Shown one piece after another: positions 33,594 through 41,606 of a stretch of DNA of 41,606 nt (within the stretch, counting starts at the first letter, position 1; each line of letters begins with the position of its first letter). This DNA comes from CAYPHA01 sp964410215 (GTDB lineage: Bacteria > Calditrichota > Calditrichia > Calditrichales > CAYPHA01). The stretch spans positions 1-41,606 of the forward strand of contig CAYPHA010000039.1 of assembly GCA_964410215.1 (NCBI GenBank). The letters are read 5' to 3'. A model generated the notes under the pieces. The model saw only the letters and a program-made list of their open reading frames with translations, ran no database searches and was not told the origin of the DNA. The translations under genes were made by a program, and so were the position numbers.

Positions 33594-35777
33594 TCAATTA
33601 CTGATGTCGAAACGGTCAAGGTTCATGACCTTGTTCCACACCGCCACAAAGTCTTTCAGGAATTTCTCCTGCGCGTCTTCACTTCCGTAGACTTCGGCGA
33701 TGGCCCGGAGCTGGGAGTTTGAACCGAAGATAAGGTCGACACGGGTGCCGGTCCACCGGATTTCACCTGTATTGCGATCCCGACCCTCAAACAGTTCCTC
33801 GTCTTCAGAGGTTGCCTTCCATGTCGTACTCATGTCCAGCAGATTCACGAAGAAGTCATTGGTCAGCGATTCCGGCCGCTTTGTAAATACACCGTGTTCG
33901 GTTTGGCCGTAATTCGTGTTCAGAACGCGCATACCGCCAAGGAGAACCGTCATCTCCGGTGCCGTCAGCGTCAGTAATTGCGCTTTATCGAGAAGCAGGT
34001 GCTCCGCGCATATAGCATATCGGGCTTTCTGGTAGTTACGGAACCCGTCCGCAGCCGGTTCGAGTACGGAAAATGATTCCACATCCGTCTGTTCCTGCGA
34101 GGCATCTGTACGTCCCGGTGTAAAAGGGACGGTCACATCGTGCCCCGCATTCTTTGCGGCTTTCTCGATCCCTGCACATCCGCCAAGAACGATCAGATCG
34201 GCGAGCGATACCTTTTTTCCGCCGGACTGTGCACTGTTGAACTCTTTTTGGATTTTTTCAAGGGTTTGCAGTATTTTGCTCAATTGGGCCGGCTGATTAA
34301 CTTCCCAGTCCTTCTGCGGTGCGAGACGTATGCGTGCGCCGTTCGCCCCGCCGCGCATATCAGAGCCACGGAAGGTGGATGCTGAGGCCCAGGCCGTCGA
34401 TACCAGTTGAGAAACGGACAGACCCGTGTCGAGTATCTTGTTTTTAAGGCCGGTAATGTCTTTTTCGTCAATTAATTTGTGATCAACCGCGGGAACCGGA
34501 TCCTGCCAGATGAGCTCTTCCCCAGGCACCTCCGGTCCGAGATAGCGGGATCGGGGACCCATATCGCGGTGCGTCAGTTTAAACCATGCGCGGGCAAATG
34601 CGTCTGCGAACTCTTCCGGATTCTTATGAAAACGTCTTGAAATCTTTTCGTAAGCAGGGTCCATCCGCATGGCCATATCAGCCGTGGACATCATGGTTGG
34701 AACCCGCTTTGAGGGATCGTGAGCGGCAGGAGCGAGGTCTTTTTCAGCCACATTTTTCGGTGCCCACTGCCATGCTCCGGCAGGGCTCTTTGTCAGTTCC
34801 CACTCGTAACCAAAAAGCATGTCGAAATAACCCATGTCCCACTTTGTCGGATTCGGCGTCCAGGCGCCTTCAAGGCCGCTGGTGATCGTATCATCACCTT
34901 TTCCGCTGCCGAAGCTGCTCTTCCAGCCGAGGCCCTGCTCTTCGATGCTTGCGGCTTCCGGCTCAGCACCTACGAGGGCCGCGTCTCCCGCACCATGGCA
35001 TTTCCCGAACGTATGTCCGCCGGCTACGAGTGCGACGGTCTCTTCATCATTCATCGCCATGCGGGCAAAGGTCTCGCGAATGTCCCTTCCGGATGCGACC
35101 GGGTCGGGTTCACCGTCCGGACCTTCCGGATTCACGTAGATCAAACCCATCTGAACAGCGGCAAGCGGATTCTCCAGTTCCCGGTCACCGGAGTAGCGTT
35201 TATCGCCAAGCCATTCGGCTTCCGCACCCCAGTAGACATCTTCTTCCGGTTCCCAGACGTCAACGCGTCCGCCGGCAAAACCAAATGTTTTCAATCCCAT
35301 AGACTCGAGTGCGCAATTACCGGCAAGGATCATAAGGTCAGCCCAGGAAATTTTTCGTCCGTATTTCTGCTTGATTGGCAGAAGCAGGAAACGTGCTTTA
35401 TCGAGGTTGGCATTGTCAGGCCAGCTGTTAAGCGGTGCAAAACGCTGCGTACCTGTCCCTGCCCCGCCGCGGCCGTCACCGATGCGGTAGGTCCCGGCAC
35501 TGTGCCATGCCATCCGGATGAACAGTCCACCATAATGACCGTAGTCAGCCGGCCACCAGTCCTGGGAGTCGGTCATCAGCGCATACAGATCTTTCTTAAC
35601 AGCCTCCAGATCCAGTTTTTTAAATTCTTCTGCATAGTTGAAATCTTCGTCCATCGGATTGGACAGGGAAGAATGCTGGTGCAGAATTTTCAGATTCAGT
35701 TGATTCGGCCACCAGTCCCGGTTTGATGTGCCACCACCGGCGGCGTGTGTTACCGGACATTTGCTCTCTTTTTTCAT
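33594..35777 (-). CDS. katG: Catalase-peroxidase KatG
   Basis: A bifunctional haem enzyme (727 aa) that destroys hydrogen peroxide. Distal residues R88, W91 and H92 are in FIRMAWHSAGTYR; Y214 (GLIYVNPEGPDG) and M240 (FARMAMND) complete the Met-Tyr-Trp adduct needed for catalase activity; the proximal haem ligand is H255 in GGHTFGK. The second, haem-free duplicate domain covers about 430-727. No signal peptide, so probably cytoplasmic. AGGAGG precedes the ATG at proper spacing. By eye the gene is richer in G+C than its neighbours, with its own promoter and terminator, which could mean transfer as a cassette. No furA-type regulator adjoins it. Confidence 0.98.
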   Translation of the reverse strand: MKKESKCPVTHAAGGGTSNRDWWPNQLNLKILHQHSSLSNPMDEDFNYAEEFKKLDLEAVKKDLYALMTDSQDWWPADYGHYGGLFIRMAWHSAGTYRIGDGRGGAGTGTQRFAPLNSWPDNANLDKARFLLLPIKQKYGRKISWADLMILAGNCALESMGLKTFGFAGGRVDVWEPEEDVYWGAEAEWLGDKRYSGDRELENPLAAVQMGLIYVNPEGPDGEPDPVASGRDIRETFARMAMNDEETVALVAGGHTFGKCHGAGDAALVGAEPEAASIEEQGLGWKSSFGSGKGDDTITSGLEGAWTPNPTKWDMGYFDMLFGYEWELTKSPAGAWQWAPKNVAEKDLAPAAHDPSKRVPTMMSTADMAMRMDPAYEKISRRFHKNPEEFADAFARAWFKLTHRDMGPRSRYLGPEVPGEELIWQDPVPAVDHKLIDEKDITGLKNKILDTGLSVSQLVSTAWASASTFRGSDMRGGANGARIRLAPQKDWEVNQPAQLSKILQTLEKIQKEFNSAQSGGKKVSLADLIVLGGCAGIEKAAKNAGHDVTVPFTPGRTDASQEQTDVESFSVLEPAADGFRNYQKARYAICAEHLLLDKAQLLTLTAPEMTVLLGGMRVLNTNYGQTEHGVFTKRPESLTNDFFVNLLDMSTTWKATSEDEELFEGRDRNTGEIRWTGTRVDLIFGSNSQLRAIAEVYGSEDAQEKFLKDFVAVWNKVMNLDRFDISN

Positions 35778-35826
35778 TAAGCTGCCTCCTATTGTTTTAA
35801 ATAATAACTTGTCTGCATTTATTTGT

Positions 35827-35856
35827 AATATAGCATTTTGCTATCTGTCAGGCCAA
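35827..35856 (-). promoter_or_regulatory. Putative katG promoter with ATAG-N7-CTAT palindrome
   Basis: On the minus strand a TGC-extended -10 TATATT (35832-35827) has a partial -35 TTGGCC (35856-35851) at 18-nt spacing. The perfect palindrome ATAGCA-TTT-TGCTAT (35830-35844) overlaps the -10. Its ATAG-N7-CTAT layout is the half-operator spacing of OxyR. Whether OxyR or another peroxide regulator binds is not shown; a site on the -10 would suggest repression. Confidence 0.4.
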
Positions 35857-35933
35857 TTGATTTTATCGATGTGTCAATAGATTTTGGTAATAATGAAATA
35901 GCGGCGGGTATTAAAAATGGAGGACTTTTAAAG

Positions 35934-35973
35934 ATCACGGATACCTGCATTTTGTCATGCAGGTATCCGTGAT
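35934..35973 (-). terminator. 17-bp perfect hairpin, probable terminator of the tricorn-like gene
   Basis: ATCACGGATACCTGCAT (35934-35950) and its exact complement (35957-35973) form a 17-bp stem with a 6-nt loop, beginning 6 nt after the stop of the tricorn-like gene. On the minus strand CTTTAAAAG follows, a poor U-tract, so termination is likely but not certain. The stem is unusually long and perfect for a simple terminator. Confidence 0.6.
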
Positions 35974-35979
35974 TAAACC

Positions 35980-38900
35980 TTACTTTTCTGCTTTCAATCC
36001 CTTTGCCGTGCGGTTTTCCAGAGGCGGTGCCGGTGTCATTTGGGGAGGGTTCGTTTTAAGTTGTTTTAACACTTCTCCAACCACCCTTTCCACCTGCGGA
36101 TCACGGCCTTTAATTAAAATGTTCGGATCATCCCACACTTCGATATCGGGTGATACACCCTCACCTTCCCAGAACCAGTGTCCGTCGTTATCATACAGCC
36201 GGGCACCGGGTACGGTGATACCGCCGCCGTCAATCAAACGGTGGCCGGTGGCCGGACCGACCAGGATACCCAGGGTCCTTTCACCGACAATGGGACCGGC
36301 TTCCAGCTCCTGAAACGCCCAGGGAAGACCATCGCCTCCGGATCCGGCCCAGCCGTTAATCAGCATGCCCACCGGTCCGGTATTTGTTTTTATCGGCCAG
36401 GTATGGTCCTTTCCATGACGCCAGTGTAAATTATAAACAACCGGACGCTGCAATAATTCGAGAAAACGATCGGCCAGTTGTCCACCGCCGTTAAAGCGCT
36501 CATCGATAATAAAACCTTTTTTATCCAGTTGGCCATAATACATGCTTACTAATTCCAACTGTCCGCGGTCGGCCGTATTGGACATGTACACATAACCTAA
36601 CTGTCCGTCTGAAAGCCGGTCTACCATTTTACGGTTTTCCTCAATCCATTCAAGGTAACGCAATTTTGATTCTTCACCCTGGGTCAGACATTTTACGACC
36701 ACTTGCCGGCTGTCATCGCTTTTACCACTGCTGCTGATGGTCAGTGAAACGGTTTTCCCTGACAGACCCGCGAACGCCGCATAGGGATCCTTTCGGGGAT
36801 CCAAGGCGACACCATTGACCGCTAACAGGTATTCACCCTTTTTTACATCCACACCCGGCTGATCGAAAGGTGAGCGCACTTCCGTGTCCCAGCGTGCCGG
36901 CCTGACAATTCGTTTAATGCGGTAAAGATTATTACTTTGCTCCCAGTCGATACCCAGGAAACCACTGATCTGAGGCGTTACCTCTTCAGCATCGCCCCCG
37001 TAAGTATAGGTATGACCGGCACTCAACTCAGCAGCCAGGTTGGACTGCAGAGTGCTCACATCCCAGCGCGTGCGGGCATCGTTCAGCAAAGCACCGTAGC
37101 GATCACGCATAGCGTCCCAGTCCACCTGATGCATGTTGGGATCGTAGAAGAAATCACGGTGCCGGCGCCAGGTGTCCATAAAAATTTGCCGCCATTCTTC
37201 TTTCGGCACTAAATCCATCACCAAACCGTCTGTAGGGATCGGTTTTTCAATCTTCTGATTCGGTTCGGGCTTAATGATTCCATATTGCCCCTTGCTTTGC
37301 ACCAGAAGCGATTTCCCATCGGCAGTCATGGTGGCACGATTTACATCTGAAATGATGGTTTCTTCTTCTCGCTTTTCAAAATCATACAGGACGAGGGCGG
37401 TTGTTTGTTCAGCCGATCCTGTGTTTGGGTATCTCAGATAAACCAGTTTATCCTCAAAGGGCAGAAGCATACCGATGTTGCCGGCCTTGGGTGGTAATAA
37501 GACGAGTCTTGTTTCGAAGTCATCAAAATCTATTTCTACGCTAATGTGTTCATCTTCCGGTTTAGATTCATCATCTTTCTTCTCTTCTTTCTTGTCTTTT
37601 TCTTCTTCCTTTTTTACGGTGTCATTTTTTGGATAAAGCAGTGATGGGGTGTCTTTTGTCAGGCTGACCGAAGCAATCTGTGTGGCATTGGGATAAATCC
37701 AGGTGCCGTCGTCCATATCCGAGTAATTTGCGGATAAATTCCTGTTGGTCAGATAAAACAGGTATTTGCCGTCCGTACTAAAAACAGGATGCATATCCTG
37801 ATAAAATCCGCTGGTTGCCTGATATCTTTTTTTATTTTCCACATTATAAATAAAGATGGCATTATGCGCATTATCCAGACCTTGCGTAAATGCGATCCAT
37901 TTCGAATCCGGCGACCAGGCAATGGTATAGCCATACCGCCCCCCGTGTCCGACATTCCATTGCGTGTTTCCGGCAACGGTTATTTTTTTACTTTCAATGT
38001 CAAGCACGGAGATATCATTGGTCTCATCAATAAAAGCAATTTTTTTACTGTTCGGTGACCAGAATAGACCATATCCGAAGCCTTTGTTGCGCGTGGTTAA
38101 TTGTTCGGCTGCGGAATTCCCATCACTGGCCTGGAGATAGATTTCATATTCACCGGATTGATCACTCCAGTAGGCAATATGCTTCCCGTCCGGCGCCCAG
38201 GCCGGATTTTGATCGAAGGCACCGCTGCTGCGGGTCATGTTAAGAATAAACCCTTCCAGAACCGGAACATTGAATAACTCTCCGCGGGCTTCAAAGACGA
38301 TTCGTTTGCCCTCCGGACCGGCCGACATGTTGCTGATATTTCCGCTGACATTGACCGATCGCGGCATTTCCACCGAAAGATCAGTAACCACGTTTACATT
38401 GATAACCTTGTACTGCTGCGTTGCAAGATCCATCAGGTACAATTCGCCGCCTGCTTCGAAAACAATATCCTGATTACCAGCAGACATAAAGGAAATATCA
38501 AAATCATCAAAATTAGTTATTTGGGAGGTACTTTCTGATTTGGTATCATATACCCAGATATTAAGCCGCATGTTTTCATCCTGGTCCGAAAGATAGTATA
38601 TCTTATCTCCCACCCAGGCCGGTTTGCCGTCAATGGCCTTGTTTTTGGTAATATTTTCCGCTGTGTTGTTTTTCAGATCAAAAATGAGAATATCAGAGGA
38701 AAGCCCCCCGCGGTAACGTTTAAACGGATAGTTTTCTGTGATTTTCGTGATATAGGCAAGCGCATTTCCATCCGGTGAATAGCTGGCCAGTTCACCATAG
38801 GGAATAGGCAGTTTTTCCGGGAATCCACCCTCTTTGGACACTAAATAAAATGCCTTCATACGCCTGCGGCCTGCTTCACGGTCGGAGGCAAATAAAAGAT

Positions 38901-39255
38901 GTTCGCCGTCGGGGTGCCAGTCAATCATACGATCACTAAAGGAAGGGTAGGTAATTCGGGTCGGTACACCGCCCGTCACGGGCATGACATAGACATCGGC
39001 GTTGCCATTATAGTTGGCTGTAAAAGCGATGGATTTACCATCAGGCGAAAAACGTGGCCAGGACTCTTCACCGGGTGAATTAGTAACGGGAAGGGCCGTA
39101 CCCCCGTTTTTTGAAACGATCCAGATATCGCCACCGTATACAAAGGTGATCTGGTCATCCGATACGTCCATATAACGCATAAGCTTTGCGCTGATCCGGG
39201 CATAAGTCGAGTTGAATAAAAAGAGTACACAAAATAAAACGAATAGCTTCTTCAT
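35980..39255 (-). CDS. Exported tricorn-like protease (beta-propeller, PDZ, S41 peptidase)
   Basis: A 1091-aa protein with a signal peptide (MKKLFVLFCVLFLFNSTYA). ATG 39255 is chosen because AAGGAG lies 7 nt upstream; a longer reading to 39402 would bury the signal. Residues about 25-560 carry WD40/PD40 propeller repeats (PRFSPDGKSIAFTANYNG; WSPDSKWIAFT). A Lys/Glu-rich stretch lies near 540-565. Residues about 690-1091 are the PDZ and S41 core with His748 (ELSAGHTY), Ser972 (GWAGSGGDG) and NGGG, equivalent to the tricorn catalytic Ser/His. Archaeal tricorn is cytosolic and degrades peptides from the proteasome; an exported form should act on periplasmic or extracellular peptides. It appears monocistronic. 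Confidence 0.9.
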   Translation of the reverse strand: MKKLFVLFCVLFLFNSTYARISAKLMRYMDVSDDQITFVYGGDIWIVSKNGGTALPVTNSPGEESWPRFSPDGKSIAFTANYNGNADVYVMPVTGGVPTRITYPSFSDRMIDWHPDGEHLLFASDREAGRRRMKAFYLVSKEGGFPEKLPIPYGELASYSPDGNALAYITKITENYPFKRYRGGLSSDILIFDLKNNTAENITKNKAIDGKPAWVGDKIYYLSDQDENMRLNIWVYDTKSESTSQITNFDDFDISFMSAGNQDIVFEAGGELYLMDLATQQYKVINVNVVTDLSVEMPRSVNVSGNISNMSAGPEGKRIVFEARGELFNVPVLEGFILNMTRSSGAFDQNPAWAPDGKHIAYWSDQSGEYEIYLQASDGNSAAEQLTTRNKGFGYGLFWSPNSKKIAFIDETNDISVLDIESKKITVAGNTQWNVGHGGRYGYTIAWSPDSKWIAFTQGLDNAHNAIFIYNVENKKRYQATSGFYQDMHPVFSTDGKYLFYLTNRNLSANYSDMDDGTWIYPNATQIASVSLTKDTPSLLYPKNDTVKKEEEKDKKEEKKDDESKPEDEHISVEIDFDDFETRLVLLPPKAGNIGMLLPFEDKLVYLRYPNTGSAEQTTALVLYDFEKREEETIISDVNRATMTADGKSLLVQSKGQYGIIKPEPNQKIEKPIPTDGLVMDLVPKEEWRQIFMDTWRRHRDFFYDPNMHQVDWDAMRDRYGALLNDARTRWDVSTLQSNLAAELSAGHTYTYGGDAEEVTPQISGFLGIDWEQSNNLYRIKRIVRPARWDTEVRSPFDQPGVDVKKGEYLLAVNGVALDPRKDPYAAFAGLSGKTVSLTISSSGKSDDSRQVVVKCLTQGEESKLRYLEWIEENRKMVDRLSDGQLGYVYMSNTADRGQLELVSMYYGQLDKKGFIIDERFNGGGQLADRFLELLQRPVVYNLHWRHGKDHTWPIKTNTGPVGMLINGWAGSGGDGLPWAFQELEAGPIVGERTLGILVGPATGHRLIDGGGITVPGARLYDNDGHWFWEGEGVSPDIEVWDDPNILIKGRDPQVERVVGEVLKQLKTNPPQMTPAPPLENRTAKGLKAEK

Positions 39256-39304
39256 ATGAGAGCTCCTTTTATGGAATGAGATAATACGGTTATTCAAAGT
39301 GGAT

Positions 39305-39358
39305 GAGGCATCTATTCGTTCAAAATGGTCAAACCGTTTCCGCCGGAAACGATGCCTC
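39305..39358 (-). promoter_or_regulatory. Possible structured RNA leader of the tricorn-like gene
   Basis: On the minus strand GAGGCAT (39358-39352) is complementary to ATGCCTC (39311-39305), enclosing a perfect 7-bp hairpin CGTTTCC-GGC-GGAAACG (39351-39335) stacked directly on the closing stem, then 23 unpaired bases. The 54-nt element ends 50 nt before the start codon. It does not match a riboswitch class I know. It could also act at the 3' end of the kinase transcript. Confidence 0.35.
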
Positions 39359-39417
39359 CTTCTTGCAATGTTACGGGGTATAAACAAAAAAGTTGCCTGC
39401 AAGAATCCAAAACGAGA

Positions 39418-41606
39418 TCACCCGATGGGCAGTGTTATAATAAAGCGTGTATATTTTCCATGTTCGGATTCCAGGCTGAACGCACCCTCATGTTCTTTGA
39501 CTATACCATAACTCACTGAGAGTCCCAGTCCCGTTCCTTTATCTTTCGGCTTGGTGGTAAAGAAAGGATCGAAGACTTTATTTTTATGCTCGTCTTTTAT
39601 ACCCGGCCCGTTATCTTCAATACTGAGGATAAGTTGCCCATGGTTTGTATATGCATCAATTCTAATTTTTTTCACTCCCTGTTCAGAACCATATTTTTCG
39701 TCGAGGGCATATTTGGAATTGGTTATCAGATTAATTAACACCTGCTCAATCTGTTGTTTACGGCAGCGCAAATCAGGCAGGTTTGGATCGGTTCGGTTCT
39801 CAATATGTATGTGCGATTTGCGCAGCACAGAGCTGACCAAAATTAATGAATCATCGATAATGGACTTGACCGGTATCTTTTCAAAGGGTTCTATATCCTG
39901 CCGGGAGAATGATAGTAAACTACGTACAATTTTCGCGACCCGCTCTCCTTCCTCAATAATCCCCGATGAAAAAGTTTTCAGAGATTCTTTGTCGATACGG
40001 TCATGAATTAGCTGGGCATAGTTGATAATACCTGTCAGGGGATTGTTGATTTCATGGGCCACACCGCTGGCCAGGGTTCCTATGGATTCCAGTTTCTGTT
40101 GCTGATAAAGCTGGCTGCGAAATTCCTCACGTTCCTCTTCCGCTTGTTTGCGTTCGGTTATATCCATAATGGTAAAAGTAACCCCTTTTGACCAGTCATT
40201 ATTGTCGAGGGGGACTGAACTCATAATTACATGAATGATTTGTCCGTCTTTACGTTTTAAGCGGGTTTCAATATTGCCAATACCGTGTTGCCTGATTTTT
40301 TCATATTTAACTTTTCCAACCATATCGTACTCACGTTTAGTTGGATAGATAAAGCGTGAGTTCCTGCCAAGTAATTCTTCCCTGCTATAGCCAAGCATAT
40401 TCGTTACGGCTTCATTAACACCGGTAAAGACACGATCAACAACCACTCCTATACCAACGGGAGCGGCCCGGAAGATACTGTTCAATTCACGTTCTCGTTT
40501 TTGTACTTCCATCTGTGCCCGTTTTCGGTCGGTAATATCACGGTTATTGCCGCGTTTGCCAAGGAAATTACCGGATTCATCAAATATAGGCAGGCAGTGA
40601 TGCTCCAGCCAGCGTTCATTGCCATTGTGGTGACGAATCGGAAACTCGTAAACGTGTAATGTATCCGGATCCATTTCCATATCATTAAAATGTCTTCTGA
40701 TCTTTTCCCGGTATTGCTGGTCAATAATATCAAAAAACAGATCCGGGTTTTTATAAAATTCAGATGTATTATATCCCGTTATTTGCAGACAGGACGGTGA
40801 AAGGTATTTATAACTCCCATCTGTATTCATCCAGTATTCCCAATCGTTTGTATAATCGGCCAGAAGGCGGAAGTTCCGTTCACTCTCGCGCAGTGCCGCT
40901 TCCTGACTGTCGCGTTCCATTTCAGCATGAACACGTGCTGAAATATCCATGATAAAGCCTTCCAGGGCTCCTACCGTTTCGTTGCCAACATAAACACCAC
41001 AACCGCCTTCCCATACGAATTTTTCCAAACCGTCTTTTGTGTTTATACGGTATTGCAGGAAAAAATGTCTGTGTGTCTTGAGCGCTTCCTGTACCTCATT
41101 CCAGATGCGTTCCCGGTCATCCGGATGGATTAATTCATTATAACTGACTTTTTTGTTATTGATAATTTCATCCGATTTATACCCGGTTAACGCGTTACAA
41201 CCCTGGCTTAAGAATTTCATTGTCCACTCTTTTTCATTTTCGCACCGATAGGCCATACCAGGCAGATTCGACATCAGGTTGGATAGTCTTCTTTGATTTT
41301 CCTTCAGGGCCTCCTGAAAGCGGACGCGGTCGGTAATATCCACTGTCATACCTGCAAAGATCGTACTCTCATGCATGTCATCTTTTTGAAATGGGAAGAT
41401 TGATAAGTCGACCCACTTTTCCAAGTTATTCTTCGTTATGTATCTTTTTATCAAACGATGGCTGCTTATCCGTTCCTCAATAGGTAAATCAAAGAGCCGC
41501 TGCTCATAGGACCGGTCTTCGGGATGTGTAATACTCAGCACATGTTTATTCCTGATCTCTTCGCAGCTATATCCAAGCATATCGGCAAATTCTAAATTGC
41601 ATTCAA
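39418..41606 (-). CDS. Multi-PAS sensor histidine kinase (5' end beyond window)
   Basis: The reading frame stays open to the right edge (codons before ATG 41580 read ECNLEFAD, continuing a PAS domain), so the gene is truncated by the window. At least four PAS domains are present: the partial first (GYSCEEIRNK; THPEDRSYEQR), a second with GYKSDEIINN, a third with GYNTSEFYKN, and a fourth with GYSREELLGR. A HisKA domain follows with the phospho-acceptor in SGVAHEINNPLTGIINYAQL, then HATPase with N-box INLITNSKYAL, G1 EDNGPGI, F-box FDPFFTTK and G2 GTGLGLSV. No transmembrane segment is seen in this part. No response regulator adjoins it on the left. Confidence 0.93.
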   Translation of the reverse strand, partial: ECNLEFADMLGYSCEEIRNKHVLSITHPEDRSYEQRLFDLPIEERISSHRLIKRYITKNNLEKWVDLSIFPFQKDDMHESTIFAGMTVDITDRVRFQEALKENQRRLSNLMSNLPGMAYRCENEKEWTMKFLSQGCNALTGYKSDEIINNKKVSYNELIHPDDRERIWNEVQEALKTHRHFFLQYRINTKDGLEKFVWEGGCGVYVGNETVGALEGFIMDISARVHAEMERDSQEAALRESERNFRLLADYTNDWEYWMNTDGSYKYLSPSCLQITGYNTSEFYKNPDLFFDIIDQQYREKIRRHFNDMEMDPDTLHVYEFPIRHHNGNERWLEHHCLPIFDESGNFLGKRGNNRDITDRKRAQMEVQKRERELNSIFRAAPVGIGVVVDRVFTGVNEAVTNMLGYSREELLGRNSRFIYPTKREYDMVGKVKYEKIRQHGIGNIETRLKRKDGQIIHVIMSSVPLDNNDWSKGVTFTIMDITERKQAEEEREEFRSQLYQQQKLESIGTLASGVAHEINNPLTGIINYAQLIHDRIDKESLKTFSSGIIEEGERVAKIVRSLLSFSRQDIEPFEKIPVKSIIDDSLILVSSVLRKSHIHIENRTDPNLPDLRCRKQQIEQVLINLITNSKYALDEKYGSEQGVKKIRIDAYTNHGQLILSIEDNGPGIKDEHKNKVFDPFFTTKPKDKGTGLGLSVSYGIVKEHEGAFSLESEHGKYTRFIITLPIG

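Noticed and set aside
34719..35726. 335-codon open frame on the + strand opposite katG
   Set aside because: It is exactly antisense to the conserved katG coding sequence, has no recognisable motif and lacks a ribosome-binding site; long antisense frames are common opposite GC-rich genes.
39256..39402. 49-residue N-terminal extension of the tricorn-like protein
   Set aside because: It is Arg-rich with no conservation signal, it would hide the clear signal peptide, and AAGGAG precedes the internal ATG at 39255.
1..41606. CRISPR arrays, tRNA/rRNA genes, insertion sequences, prophage or defence genes
   Set aside because: I saw no regularly spaced repeats, no transposase or integrase motifs and no tRNA-like cloverleaf while reading both strands; nearly all sequence is accounted for by housekeeping genes.

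Overview
The window holds about 41.6 kb of a diderm-type bacterial chromosome, dense with genes for cell-wall synthesis and cell shape. The meso-diaminopimelate signature in MurE, an FtsQ with a POTRA domain, a lipobox lipoprotein and an exported tricorn-like protease suggest a Gram-negative envelope. A phosphoglycerate dehydrogenase with Lys in place of the catalytic His, a fused E1 alpha/beta 2-oxoacid dehydrogenase, an FtsI with a C-terminal PASTA domain and the tricorn homologue together resemble the Bacteroidota/FCB superphylum (Calditrichota- or KSB1-like lineages are possible). No rRNA or marker gene fixes the phylum, so this is a low-confidence inference.

Region 1 (261-16470, + strand) is a complete, tightly packed dcw cluster: mraZ, rsmH, ftsL, ftsI, murE, murF, mraY, murD, ftsW, murG, murC, ftsQ, ftsA, ftsZ. 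Many junctions overlap by 1-8 nt. A sigma70-like promoter precedes mraZ and a U-rich tract follows ftsZ. ddl and murB are absent. Two mutually exclusive hairpins at the ftsQ/ftsA junction could control the ftsA ribosome-binding site.

Region 2 (16641-25483) holds the elongation machinery on the - strand, read toward the dcw cluster: purN, purH, mreB, mreC, mreD, mrdA (PBP2), rodA and a YbgF-like TPR lipoprotein gene. A good promoter (TTGACT-17-TATATT) lies in front of purN. A small orphan MerR-like HTH gene on the + strand overlaps the lipoprotein gene tail-to-tail, exactly where the division and elongation clusters converge.

Region 3 (25540-33524) has an LD-carboxypeptidase (peptidoglycan recycling; - strand) divergent from serA (+). 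A probable operon follows: a 67-residue Cys-containing protein of unknown function, a fused E1 alpha/beta dehydrogenase, a lipoyl-bearing E2, a YgfZ-type folate-binding protein and a DusB-like tRNA dihydrouridine synthase. YgfZ-type proteins support Fe-S enzymes, including lipoate synthase in known systems, which makes its place beside a lipoyl-dependent E2 plausible.

Region 4 (33529-41606, - strand) holds katG with its own terminator and a palindrome of OxyR spacing over its putative -10, a large exported tricorn-like S41 protease with a possible structured leader, and a multi-PAS histidine kinase that runs off the right edge. There are no tRNA or rRNA genes, CRISPR arrays, transposases or phage genes. 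I see no obvious new defence or mobile system; the most interesting signals are regulatory structures and gene-neighbourhood oddities.
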